Source of the DNA: Subtercola sp. | Lineage (GTDB): Bacteria; Actinomycetota; Actinomycetes; Actinomycetales; Microbacteriaceae | Length of the DNA: 64,000 nt | Assembly (NCBI GenBank): GCA_025463745.1 | Contig: JAODBB010000217.1 | Coordinates: forward strand, 1 to 64,000 | Reading direction: 5' to 3' | Shown: piece after piece, positions 8,790 through 16,964 of the stretch | Numbering within the stretch: position 1 is the first letter of the stretch | How the letters are laid out: every line of letters begins with the position of its first letter | Translations under genes and position numbers: made by a program | The notes under the pieces: model-generated | What the model saw: only the letters and a program-made list of their open reading frames with translations | Told to the model about the DNA's origin: nothing | Databases searched by the model: none

Positions 8790-10103
8790 ATGACTACGCT
8801 CGCCAGCGCCGAAGCCGGGCACTCAAACCTATCCAAGGCGCCCGCGATTTTGGCGAAAGCTCCATGGAGCGATACCAGCGAATCCGGGTTGCGCATCACG
8901 AACGTTCGAACGTTCATGACCGCGCCGCAAGGTGTGCCGTATCTCATCGTGCGCATCGAAACCAGCGAACCGGGCCTCTACGGGCTGGGATGCGCGAGCG
9001 ATCCGCAACGCACTCTTGCGGTACGCTCCGTCGTCGACGACTACTACACGCCAGCGCTCATCGGGCGCGATCCGGCCGACATCGAAGACATTCATCGTCT
9101 CCTGCTGAACTCGGGCTACTGGCGGGGCGGATCGATCCAGGGCAACGCGCTTGCAGCGATCGACGTGGCACTGTGGGATCTCAAAGGCAAAGCCGCCGCG
9201 ATGCCGTTGTACTCGTTACTCGGGGGGCGAGCCCGCACGCACGCAGAAACATATACTCACGTCCACGGCAACACCGCTGCTGAGATTGTCGACGAGATCG
9301 AGAAACTCCGCGACGACGGGTACCGCCACTTCCGCGTTCAGGTCACCGTTCCCGGATCCGACACCTACGGCACCACCTCCACAGGAGTGTTCGGTCATTC
9401 GAGCGATCTTCGTGACGGAACGTGGGATGCGCTGAGCTACCTGACGTATGTGCCCACGGTTCTCTGCGGCGTACGGGAGCTCATCGGCGACGGGGTCGAG
9501 TTGCTGCACGATGCACATCAGCGCCTTTCCATCGCCCAGGCCCGCCAATTCGCACAAGCGGTAGAGCCCGCCCGCTTGTTTTTTCTCGAGGATGTGCTCG
9601 CCCCCGAAGACAGCGAATGGTTTCCGCAACTCCGGGCGTTGACCACCACACCGCTCGCGGTCGGTGAGGTTTTCGGCGACATTCACCAATATCTCCGTCT
9701 CATTGAAACGCGAAGCATCGACTTCATCAGAATCCGCATTCCGACTCTCGGAGGGATAACTCCCGTACGAAAGCTCGTGGCAGCGGCCGAGCTATTCGGA
9801 ATCCGGACCGCACCGCACGGGCCCGGCGATGTAAGCCCGGTGGCTCAGGCCGCCAACCTGGCACTAGACATTTCGGCGCCCAATTTCGGCATCCAAGAAG
9901 CGGCCATCTTCCGAGACGAAACACTCGACGTCTTTCCGGGAACATTCGTACCGCAACACGGCGTCTTAGTTCCCAGCCAAATACCGGGCCTCGGCGTCGA
10001 CTTCGATGAACGCCTGGCCGCACGATTTTCTGCCCCCGCCCCGCTCGAACACGATCGATGGGCGATGCTGAGAAACACTGACGGCAGCGTGCAGCGACCG
10101 TAG
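8790..10103 (+). CDS. Enolase-superfamily dehydratase, mannonate-dehydratase-like
   Basis: A 437-residue enolase-superfamily enzyme of the mandelate racemase/mannonate dehydratase (RspA) group, which removes water from sugar acids in the cytoplasm. The N-terminal capping domain is followed by the barrel with metal ligands D241 (in HDAH), E267 (LEDV) and E293 (GEVF). The distal motif APHGPGDVSPVAQAANLALD near 341-360 is typical of mannonate dehydratases. The ATG at 8790 has only a weak ribosome site. It is divergent from the sugar importer and is probably co-regulated by the ROK protein. It suggests that the imported sugar passes through an aldonic or uronic acid. D-mannonate is the first substrate to test. 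Confidence 0.85.
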   Translation: MTTLASAEAGHSNLSKAPAILAKAPWSDTSESGLRITNVRTFMTAPQGVPYLIVRIETSEPGLYGLGCASDPQRTLAVRSVVDDYYTPALIGRDPADIEDIHRLLLNSGYWRGGSIQGNALAAIDVALWDLKGKAAAMPLYSLLGGRARTHAETYTHVHGNTAAEIVDEIEKLRDDGYRHFRVQVTVPGSDTYGTTSTGVFGHSSDLRDGTWDALSYLTYVPTVLCGVRELIGDGVELLHDAHQRLSIAQARQFAQAVEPARLFFLEDVLAPEDSEWFPQLRALTTTPLAVGEVFGDIHQYLRLIETRSIDFIRIRIPTLGGITPVRKLVAAAELFGIRTAPHGPGDVSPVAQAANLALDISAPNFGIQEAAIFRDETLDVFPGTFVPQHGVLVPSQIPGLGVDFDERLAARFSAPAPLEHDRWAMLRNTDGSVQRP

Positions 10104-10197
10104 AACGGTTTCACTCCTGTGTTAATGCAGTGGTGACGAACTCCGTTCGTTGCCGACGGAACCGGGGCAGCCGCCAACCGTCAGGCCGCCAGACCGC

Positions 10198-11679
10198 TCA
10201 GTGAGCGTCTGAGTCGCCGGCGCCTGGAACCGGGAGGTAGGCGTTCGCGCCGGAGCGAGCCCGGTAGACGACATGAGGGTCTGTGTACGAGTACACGCTG
10301 TAGATTCCGCCTTCAGAACCCAGGCCGCTCCACTTGGTTCCGGCGAACGGCGCCCCGTGACTGATCGCGGCGTGAGTGTTCACCCAAGCCGTGCCGGCCT
10401 CGAGCCGCTCAGCCACGGCCGCCGCCCGATCCGGGTCAGACGACCAGACCGAGGCGCCCAGGCCGTAGGTGGTGCCGTTGGCTTGCTCGATGGCCTCCTC
10501 GAGTGTGCTGTAGGGCAGCACCGGAAGGGCCGGGCCGAACTGCTCCTCATCGACCAGCCGGGTGCCGGCCGCCAGCCCGGTCAAGATGGTCGGCTCGAAG
10601 AAGTAGCCAGGGCCTTCAATCGGATGCCCGCCGGCCCGCACGACCGCCCCGTCGCCGATGGCCTCGGCCACCAACTCCCGAACCCGCTGATACTGAGGCA
10701 GGTTGTTGATCGGGCCCATCTCGACGCCCTCGTCGAGTCCGTTGCCCACCGTGACCGCACGGGCTCTGGCGACGAGAGCGTCGACCACCGCGCTATGGAT
10801 CTGCTCGGGAACGTAGATGCGCTTGATCGCCATGCAGATCTGGCCGGCATTTCCGAAAGCCCGCCAGAACAGTTTCTCCGCGACCTCCTCGGGGTCTACG
10901 TCGTCGAGAACGATGGCGGCGTCATTCCCGCCCAGTTCGAGCAGAACCCTCTTGAGGTCGGGCGCAGCAGACGTATTCACCTTCTTGCCTGTGGCGACCG
11001 AGCCGGTGAAGCTGACGCCCCGGGGAATGGGATGCTCGGTCATCCACTGGCCTACGTCGTTTCCACCCGAGACCACGTTCAGGGTGCCCGCCGGCACCAC
11101 GTCGCGGAGCAGTTCGCCCACCATCAGCGTGGCCAGCGGGGTGAACGGTGACGGCTTCACCACGACCGTGTTGCCCGCCCGGAAGGCCGGGGCGATGGTG
11201 TTGACGGCCATCGAAACCGGAACGTTCCACGGTTTGATGGCGGCGATGACTCCCAGCGGCCTGCGGCTCACCTCGACCAGGGCGGTCTCGTCATCTTGCA
11301 CCACCAGGGTGGGCACCTCGAGGTCTGCGTAGCGGCGGAAGTTGAAGGCTGCCCGGCGAACGCTGCCGATGCCCGCACCCAGCGGCATCCCCTGCTCCAT
11401 GGTCGCCACCCGGCCGATCTCCTCGGCCGCGGCATCCAGTGCATCGGCGCATGTGGCCATCACCGAACGGCGCAGCTCCAGGTCGTACCGCCAGTCGGTT
11501 TCGAAGGCTCGCTGGGCCGCGATCATCGCCTGGTTGAGCTGCTCTGGGCTGCACTCGGGAGCCTCGGCGAAGATCTCGCCGGTCGCCGGGTTCACCACTC
11601 CGATCGTGTGCTCGGTGGCCACCGATTGCCCGTCGATGGTCATCGAGTAGGTCGTGGTGTAGGTCTTCGTGTCGCTCAT
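10198..11679 (-). CDS. NAD(P)-dependent aldehyde dehydrogenase
   Basis: A full-length (493-residue) aldehyde dehydrogenase. Seen are the substrate loop PWNVP (150-154), the cofactor Lys in VVVKPS (K175), the GSVATG turn (226-231), the general base E248 in LELGGND and the catalytic Cys C282 in GNAGQICM. The ATG at 11679 follows a GGGAG ribosome site. It is a single leftward gene converging on the dehydratase. Whether it serves the sugar module or acts alone is not clear. Substrate class cannot be assigned; it resembles the broad aldehyde/succinate-semialdehyde group. Confidence 0.9.
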   Translation of the reverse strand: MSDTKTYTTTYSMTIDGQSVATEHTIGVVNPATGEIFAEAPECSPEQLNQAMIAAQRAFETDWRYDLELRRSVMATCADALDAAAEEIGRVATMEQGMPLGAGIGSVRRAAFNFRRYADLEVPTLVVQDDETALVEVSRRPLGVIAAIKPWNVPVSMAVNTIAPAFRAGNTVVVKPSPFTPLATLMVGELLRDVVPAGTLNVVSGGNDVGQWMTEHPIPRGVSFTGSVATGKKVNTSAAPDLKRVLLELGGNDAAIVLDDVDPEEVAEKLFWRAFGNAGQICMAIKRIYVPEQIHSAVVDALVARARAVTVGNGLDEGVEMGPINNLPQYQRVRELVAEAIGDGAVVRAGGHPIEGPGYFFEPTILTGLAAGTRLVDEEQFGPALPVLPYSTLEEAIEQANGTTYGLGASVWSSDPDRAAAVAERLEAGTAWVNTHAAISHGAPFAGTKWSGLGSEGGIYSVYSYTDPHVVYRARSGANAYLPVPGAGDSDAH

Positions 11680-12040
11680 CCGCTGTCTCCCTGTTTCTGC
11701 CCAGTCCGCGTGCCGCCCACAGTCCAGCGGCGCTCCGTTGCTGCGCGCGAGCCGGCGCTCAGCGAGCGCGGTGCCGTTTGAGGGGGCCGGTCACAGTCAA
11801 CGCCGTGGCCGTCCCCTCCTGGCATGGTAGATCGCCGCGCGGCCTGCGCGATGACCGTGAGAGAGGGTTCTGTTGTGCAGACGACGGCACCTCCCGATGC
11901 GAGATCAGGCAACCCGCCGCAGACCTGCCCCGCGAGGGTACCGAGTGAGACGCGGGCATCCGGTCAACCCCTTGCCGAGCATCCGGAGCGGTGTTCGACT
12001 GGTTGTGCGATGAACGACCCAGATCGAGGAGGGACATCTC
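11680..12040. other. Gap of 361 bases without a recognisable gene
   Basis: No reading frame here has both a ribosome site and normal codon use. The plus-strand frames through it (for example from 11824) have scrambled composition. It must hold the promoters of the leftward aldehyde dehydrogenase and of the rightward Rho-N-like gene. No clear element was identified. Confidence 0.5.
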
Positions 12041-12307
12041 ATGCCGAACAAGAGCACCCCGCAGCTGAAGAACCCGAAACTGTATGAAGAGCTGCGCGAC
12101 GAGGGCAACTCGAAGCAGAAGTCCGCGCGAATTTCGAACGCGGCCGCCGCGCAGGGAACCAAGAAGGTCGCCAGCAAGGGCGGAAAGTCGGGCACCTATG
12201 ACGACTGGACGGTCGCCGAGCTGAAACACCGCGCGAAGGAGATCGGCCTGACCGGGTATTCGTCGAAGAAGAAGTCCGAGCTCATCTCCGCATTGCGCAA
12301 CTCGTGA
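12041..12307 (+). CDS. Small Rho-N/SAP-like domain protein
   Basis: An 88-residue basic protein. Residues 1-50 are Lys/Ser/Asn-rich and probably disordered (PNKSTPQLKNPKLYEEL). Residues 54-87 form a helix-extended-loop-helix of the Rho N-terminal/SAP type (WTVAELKHRAKEIGLTGYS), which binds nucleic acid or recruits to it. Such short proteins are common in actinobacteria but uncharacterised. A strong GAGGAGGG site precedes the ATG. It is monocistronic and converges on the reductase gene. A nucleic-acid-binding role is inferred from the domain. Confidence 0.85.
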   Translation: MPNKSTPQLKNPKLYEELRDEGNSKQKSARISNAAAAQGTKKVASKGGKSGTYDDWTVAELKHRAKEIGLTGYSSKKKSELISALRNS

Positions 12308-12369
12308 CGCACGTGGCCGTTTTTCAGTGAGAGCGGGTCCAGGCCCACGTCTTGGGATCTACCAGCGGG

Positions 12370-13014
12370 TCAACTTTCGACCAGCCCCAGCGACAACGCA
12401 AATTCGCCGCGGCTGAGCGACCGGCCGAAGATCGCTCCACCTGTCTCGAGCCGCCGACCATCGGCCAAGGCACCGACGTCGACCGGATCGAAACCGATAT
12501 CGTCGAGCCACGCCGACACCACCGCCTTGGCGTCGCCGTCATCACCGGCCAAACCGATGGCCAGCCGACCCCGTGTGCCCTCAGCGGCCGCCTCAGCCAA
12601 CTCCTGGTAACCCAGGTGGTTGAGCGACTTGACCCACCGACCGCGCGGGTTTCGCATCGCAATGAATTCGGAATTGCCGAGCTCCGCACGTTCGATGTCA
12701 GCAACAACACCGTCGACCGCCGGCCAGTAGTTCATCGCGTCGACGACTATCGTTCCGGTGAAAAGGCCGTAGTCGATCTCGTCAGACTTGGCGAATGGCA
12801 CCGCAATGATGACCAGATCGGATGCACGTACCATAACCTCTGCCGAGCCGGCCTCGACGGCTCCGGGAGCAACCACATCGAGAAGCATTTGCGTGTGAGT
12901 GTGGCGCGGTGACCCGCTTACGAGCACCGAGTTGCCGGCCGCGATGCCAAGGCGGGCGAGCGCGGTACCGACTTTGCCAGCCCCGAAGATGCCGATGGTG
13001 AATGAGTGACTCAT
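12370..13014 (-). CDS. NADPH-dependent F420-reductase-like oxidoreductase
   Basis: A 214-residue Rossmann-fold protein of the F420:NADP oxidoreductase/pyrroline-5-carboxylate-reductase-like superfamily. GAGKVG is at 11-16; further family segments are VIIAVPF and VVDAMNYWP. It overlaps the luciferase-like monooxygenase gene upstream by four bases (ATGA), so the two are translated together. A natural role is supplying a reduced cofactor (flavin or F420) to that monooxygenase. The HxlR regulator is divergent from the pair. The cofactor is not proven by sequence. Confidence 0.8.
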   Translation of the reverse strand: MSHSFTIGIFGAGKVGTALARLGIAAGNSVLVSGSPRHTHTQMLLDVVAPGAVEAGSAEVMVRASDLVIIAVPFAKSDEIDYGLFTGTIVVDAMNYWPAVDGVVADIERAELGNSEFIAMRNPRGRWVKSLNHLGYQELAEAAAEGTRGRLAIGLAGDDGDAKAVVSAWLDDIGFDPVDVGALADGRRLETGGAIFGRSLSRGEFALSLGLVES

Positions 13015-14063
13015 GAGGTCACGACCTCTGGCTCGACTCCGAGTGCAGCTTCGAGACGAGGCTTGACTTCTGTTCCCAGGAGTTCGATCGACCTGAGAAA
13101 ATCACGCTGGGGAATCGTGCCGAAATCCATTTGCAGAAAGTGCCGCATGTGACCGAGGTGGGAGTGCAACTCGATGATGCGATCGGAGATCTCGTCAGGG
13201 CTGCCCACGAAGAGGGCACCGCCGGGCGCCGTATCACGGTCGTAGCTCGTACGCGACGGCGGCGCGAATCCCCGAAGTCTGCCGAGCTCGCTCATCGTGT
13301 GGTGCCACTCGTTCCACCAGAGGTCGCGCGCCGACTCGCCCTGTTCGCCCACGAATCCCGGGGTACCGACCGAAACCCGAACCTGTGTGGCCGGCGCCTC
13401 TGAGGCGGCGGCAGCGCGGCGATACAGGTCGGCGAGCGGTGCGAATTTCGCCGGAACCCCACCAATGATTCCGTACGAGATGGGCAGGCCCAATTGGCCG
13501 GCGCGCAACGACGATTGCGGGTTGCCGCCGGTACCCAGCCAGATGGGCACGTGACCCGAATCCGGTCTCGGCACGACCACCGCATCGACCAGGTCGGTGC
13601 GCACAGTTCCCTTCCAATTGACCGGATTCCCGCGGTCGATAGTGAGCAGCAGGTCGAGCTTCTCGGCGTAGAGCCTGTCGTAGTCGTGCAAGTCGAATCC
13701 GAACAGAGGAAATGACTCGATAGACGACCCTCTGCCAGCGGTGATCTCTGCGCGACCGTTCGAGAGAGCATCCACCGTCGCGAACTGTTGGTACACCCGC
13801 ACCGGGTCTTCGGTGCTCAAGACAGTGACAGAACTTCCCAATCGAATCCGTTTGGTCACCGTCGCAGCGCCGGCCAAGACCACTGCCGCTGCCGACGCGG
13901 GCATCGGTTCGGTGTGATGCTCACCGATTCCGAAGTACTCAAGGCCGACCTCGTCGGCCAGCCGTATTGCTTCGACCAGATTGCGCATCGCCTGCGCGGA
14001 ACTGACAACTCCCCCGTCGGCTCTTCGTGCCAGACTGCCGAAACTGTACACACCCAACTGCAT
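13011..14063 (-). CDS. Luciferase-like (LLM) flavin-dependent monooxygenase
   Basis: A 350-residue luciferase-like monooxygenase with a TIM-barrel that uses reduced FMN or F420. N-terminal MQLGVYSFG is followed by the EYFGIGEHH segment near 50 and the RGSSIES flavin-loop region. The ATG at 14063 has GAGGAG six bases upstream. An in-frame extension to 14159 would cover the promoter of the divergent gene and is rejected. It is co-transcribed with the F420-reductase-like gene and divergent from an HxlR regulator, an arrangement typical of redox- or quinone-responsive genes. Confidence 0.88.
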   Translation of the reverse strand: MQLGVYSFGSLARRADGGVVSSAQAMRNLVEAIRLADEVGLEYFGIGEHHTEPMPASAAAVVLAGAATVTKRIRLGSSVTVLSTEDPVRVYQQFATVDALSNGRAEITAGRGSSIESFPLFGFDLHDYDRLYAEKLDLLLTIDRGNPVNWKGTVRTDLVDAVVVPRPDSGHVPIWLGTGGNPQSSLRAGQLGLPISYGIIGGVPAKFAPLADLYRRAAAASEAPATQVRVSVGTPGFVGEQGESARDLWWNEWHHTMSELGRLRGFAPPSRTSYDRDTAPGGALFVGSPDEISDRIIELHSHLGHMRHFLQMDFGTIPQRDFLRSIELLGTEVKPRLEAALGVEPEVVTS

Positions 14064-14137
14064 TACTCGCTCCTCATCGCTTCTCGAGCCACCGTGCGCG
14101 CCTCGAGCACACTCAGACTCCCGCTTGCGACGCAGAG

Positions 14138-14175
14138 TTGCAAATGCGTTGTTAGGCACTTACTATTTGATAGTG
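14138..14175 (+). promoter_or_regulatory. Promoter of the HxlR gene with overlapping palindrome; leaderless start
   Basis: TTGCAA (14138-14143), a 17-base spacer and TACTAT (14161-14166) make a near-consensus sigma-A-type promoter. The expected transcription start falls on GTG at 14173, so the mRNA would be leaderless. The inverted repeat ACTAT-TTG-ATAGT (14162-14174) covers the -10 box and start and is a likely HxlR operator. Confidence 0.55.
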
Positions 14176-14550
14176 ATATCTACTGCTGCCGCCCCGCCCC
14201 GCACACCCCTGAAGATCGACGACGCCACCTGCCGTCTCTTCCAGAGCGCGGTTGAGCTGGCCGGTCGCAAGTGGAACGCCGCCATCATGCTCGCCCTGGC
14301 ACGCGGCGCGGCACGTTTCACCGAGATCACGGCGCTCGTCGCCGGCATCTCCGACCGCGTACTAGCCGCGAGACTGCGGGAACTCGAAACCCAAGAACTC
14401 ATCGTGCGCCAGGTCGCACAGACAATGCCCGTGCAAGTGCACTATCAGCTGACCCCGCGCGGCCACGAACTCATCGCCCTCCTCCAGCCACTCGTGGGCT
14501 GGGGTGCGCGCTGGAACGTAGCTTCTAGCGACAATCGTCAAGATTCGTAG
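14173..14550 (+). CDS. HxlR-family winged-helix regulator
   Basis: A 125-residue HxlR/MarR-like winged-helix regulator. A Cys near the N-terminus (C20, in DDATCRLF) is at the position used as redox sensor in many HxlR proteins. GRKWNAAIM begins the HxlR core, followed by FTEI and SDRVLAARLREL (recognition helix region) and a wing with HYQLTPRG. The GTG at 14173 lacks a ribosome site but coincides with the predicted transcription start, which fits leaderless translation; TTG at 14167 is the alternative. It is divergent from the monooxygenase/reductase pair, which it most likely controls together with itself. Confidence 0.85.
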   Translation: MISTAAAPPRTPLKIDDATCRLFQSAVELAGRKWNAAIMLALARGAARFTEITALVAGISDRVLAARLRELETQELIVRQVAQTMPVQVHYQLTPRGHELIALLQPLVGWGARWNVASSDNRQDS

Positions 14551-14629
14551 GGCACGCGAGCGTGTAGGCGCCCGAGCAGGCGCGAGCAGGGGCAGGCGTT
14601 CAGGCGGAGACGCCGCAGGCGAGGAGCCG

Positions 14630-15535
14630 TCAGGGTGAGTGATCCTCGTGCTCGAATGCGATGACCAACCTGTCGGCGAGTCCCTGTGGGTCTTCGAGCG
14701 TCATGTAGTGACTCATCGCCGGAAACCCGATGATGAGCATCCGCTCGCCGTATCTTTCGGTGGCCTCGGCCGAGAGCAGGTCTGACGCCGCGATCATGGC
14801 GACCGGGATGCCTGCCCCGTCGATGCGCCGAAGCGCCGCGTCGAGATCCCAGCGCAGGCAGTCGAGAAGGGCCGTCATGGCGAGCGGAGACTCCAGCAGC
14901 TTCAGTGTCGACGCGCGCACCTGCGCCTTCACGTCGTCGGGCGTGCTCAAAACGCTGCTGAGCTCGATCAACGCGTCGACGCTCACCTCGACATCGGTGA
15001 GAAACCCGCCCGAGAATGCGGCGACGGACTCTTCGGTCTGCTTCGGGTACAGCTGCAGGTAGTGGTAGGTATCGACGCCCACGACCTTCAGCGTGCGTTG
15101 CGGGTGTCGTGCGGCGAACTCCGCCACGACTGCGCCACCCAGCGAATGGCCGACGACGATCGCGGCGGCGAGGCCCTCGGCATCCATCACCGCAGCGACG
15201 TCGTCGGCATAACTGCCGATCGTGACCTCGTCGGCCCGCGACGACGAATCGCCCGCCGGGGGCAGATCGAGGGCGACGATCGTGTATTCGTCGCCGAGCA
15301 GTTCGATCGTCTCGTGCCAATCCGTGCGGCTGCCACCCCAGCCGTGCACGAGCACGACCGGGGTGGTGCGGCCGCCGGGCGCTCCGGCACCGCCGGGCGC
15401 TCCGGCGGTGCCGGCCGCAGTCGCCGCATTCGCCGCATCTGCCACATCGGCCACATCGGCCGCGCCCGCCGCGCCCGCCGAGAACGAGTACGTGAGCGAG
15501 TCGGCCCCCGCCTCGATGGTCTTCGCGACGATCAT
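14630..15535 (-). CDS. Alpha/beta hydrolase with Ala/Gly-rich N-terminal insert
   Basis: A 301-residue alpha/beta-hydrolase. The oxyanion HGW is at 64-66, the nucleophile S131 in GHSLGG, and the catalytic His is H276 in MSHYMTLEDP. Residues about 19-56 are a low-complexity Ala/Gly/Val/Asp run (AAGAADVADVADAANAA), encoded by GCC-rich imperfect repeats, inserted between the first strands. The gene begins four bases after the stop of the M19 dipeptidase gene and shares its promoter. It may hydrolyse an ester or amide released by the peptidases. The substrate is unknown. Confidence 0.85.
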   Translation of the reverse strand: MIVAKTIEAGADSLTYSFSAGAAGAADVADVADAANAATAAGTAGAPGGAGAPGGRTTPVVLVHGWGGSRTDWHETIELLGDEYTIVALDLPPAGDSSSRADEVTIGSYADDVAAVMDAEGLAAAIVVGHSLGGAVVAEFAARHPQRTLKVVGVDTYHYLQLYPKQTEESVAAFSGGFLTDVEVSVDALIELSSVLSTPDDVKAQVRASTLKLLESPLAMTALLDCLRWDLDAALRRIDGAGIPVAMIAASDLLSAEATERYGERMLIIGFPAMSHYMTLEDPQGLADRLVIAFEHEDHSP

Positions 15536-15539
15536 CCGG

Positions 15540-16772
15540 CTACCAGACCTGCTCGAGAACCCGCATGATGTTGCCGCCGGTCACCTTCACGATGTCTTCG
15601 TCGCTGAAGCCTCGTTTCACGAGCCAGCCGACGATGTTGTAGAAGTTCTCGGTCGGGTTGTCGAGCCCGGCCACGTATTCGACCCGGGGGAACGACGGCC
15701 CGTGCGTGGCCTGGGCGAGCCCGAGGTTGCGCGAGAACACCGTGTGAAGCGCCACATGGTCGCCATAGAGCGTGTCGGGGCCGAAGGCCACGTGGTCGAT
15801 GCCCATCAGGTCGACGCAGTACAGGAAGTGATCCATCACCGATTCGATCGAGTGCTCCGGATGCGCGTGAGACAGCGAGGTGTGCGGCGCGGCCTCCAGG
15901 CCGATCACTCCCCCGGTCTCGGCGCAGGCCTTCAGCACCGAGTCCGGCTTCATGCGCGCGGTCTCCCACACCGAACGGGCGCCGGCGTGAGTGATGAACA
16001 CCGGCTTCGACGAGTGCTCGAAGGTGTCGAGGCAGGTCTGGTCGCCCGAATGCGAGACGTCGATCGCAACGCCGAGCGCGTTCATCCGTTCGACCGCACG
16101 CCGGCCGAAAACGGTGAGGCCGCCGTCGCGCGCCTCTTTCAGGCCAGAACCCAGCGAGTTCGACTCTGAGTAGGCGATACCCATCTGGCGGATGCCGAGG
16201 CCGTAGAGAATGTCGATACGGTCGACTTCGTTCTCGATCGGGGTCGCGGCTTCCAGCGACAGCACGATGGCGATCTGGCCGTTCTCTTTCGCCTCGGTGA
16301 TGTCTTTCACGCCGTACGCGATGCGAGCATAGTCCTGGTGCGCCGTGTCGGAGAGCCGCATGCCGAGGTCGTAGATGATGTCATCCCACTTCCAGCCGAA
16401 TTTGCTGGTGACGCAGGCTGTGCCATCCATCATGTTGTCGAACACGGCCGTCATCCCCGAGCGCGACAGGCCCTCATAGCTGGTGTGTTCGCGGCCCGTG
16501 CGGATGTAGTCGTGCACCTGATCCATGTTCGCCGGAAAGATCGTGGGGTGGTCGTGCAGGCTGATGATGATGTTGTCGTCGATGAGCTTCTTCGTGCGCT
16601 CATGCTGTTCGTCGTCGAGGCCTAGGTCGTAAAGCGGTACCCGGCCGAATTCTTTCGCCAATTCGAACTCGTCGTAGTCGACGCCAGGGGTCAGATACGA
16701 AAACGAGCGATACCCGTCGTAGGTGGTTTGACGAAACTCGACATTGAAGTTCTCTGCCGACTCTTCACTCAT
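15540..16772 (-). CDS. Membrane-dipeptidase-type metallopeptidase (M19)
   Basis: A 410-residue peptidase family M19 (renal-dipeptidase-like) zinc enzyme that cleaves dipeptides, often including D-residues. The HxD metal motif is at 73-75 (LHDHP), with the bridging Glu in LSLEAATP and later His ligands in DVSHSG and ITHAGAR. ATG 16772 is preceded by AAGGG at a longish distance of 11 bases; a further upstream ATG would only add unrelated residues. It is the first gene of a leftward pair with the alpha/beta hydrolase. Two Lrp-type palindromes lie in its upstream region. Substrates could be peptidoglycan- or diet-derived peptides brought in by the adjacent importer. Confidence 0.9.
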   Translation of the reverse strand: MSEESAENFNVEFRQTTYDGYRSFSYLTPGVDYDEFELAKEFGRVPLYDLGLDDEQHERTKKLIDDNIIISLHDHPTIFPANMDQVHDYIRTGREHTSYEGLSRSGMTAVFDNMMDGTACVTSKFGWKWDDIIYDLGMRLSDTAHQDYARIAYGVKDITEAKENGQIAIVLSLEAATPIENEVDRIDILYGLGIRQMGIAYSESNSLGSGLKEARDGGLTVFGRRAVERMNALGVAIDVSHSGDQTCLDTFEHSSKPVFITHAGARSVWETARMKPDSVLKACAETGGVIGLEAAPHTSLSHAHPEHSIESVMDHFLYCVDLMGIDHVAFGPDTLYGDHVALHTVFSRNLGLAQATHGPSFPRVEYVAGLDNPTENFYNIVGWLVKRGFSDEDIVKVTGGNIMRVLEQVW

Positions 16773-16823
16773 ATGCTGCCATGCCCTTCTAGCTGGTGGA
16801 GCGGGATGCCCGCTCTGGCCAGT

Positions 16824-16840
16824 ATGCACGAATCATGCTC
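16824..16840. promoter_or_regulatory. Lrp-type operator, site 1 (weaker)
   Basis: ATGCACGAATCATGCTC matches the palindrome shared with three other sites (consensus TTGCAGGAWTCMTGCRA) at 13 of 17 positions. Its centre is 62 bases, about six helical turns, from site 2. It lies in the divergent gap between the M19 dipeptidase and the amidohydrolase. Confidence 0.45.
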
Positions 16841-16885
16841 TGAATGCCACACTTTCGAAGCGTTGGCCATTTCTGTATTGTTTCT

Positions 16886-16902
16886 TTGCAGGAATCCTGC
16901 GA
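16886..16902. promoter_or_regulatory. Lrp-type operator, site 2 (best palindrome)
   Basis: TTGCAGGAATCCTGCGA is an almost perfect 17-base palindrome with a central A/T. It lies 79 bases upstream of the amidohydrolase start and 114 bases from the M19 start. The same element recurs upstream of the Lrp regulator gene, so this regulator is the likely binder. Confidence 0.6.
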
Positions 16903-16964
16903 GGGTGACCGCAAGAACCCAACGCAAGAACCCCCACCGCACGAACCCAACGACTGGAGCGCAC

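Noticed and set aside
10104..10197. Possible terminator ACGAA-CTCCG-TTCGT in the convergent gap
   Set aside because: A five-pair stem without a T-run is too weak to call.
11824..12087. Possible small gene before the Rho-N-like protein
   Set aside because: Overlaps the strong ribosome site and start of the real gene, and the composition is unlike coding sequence here.
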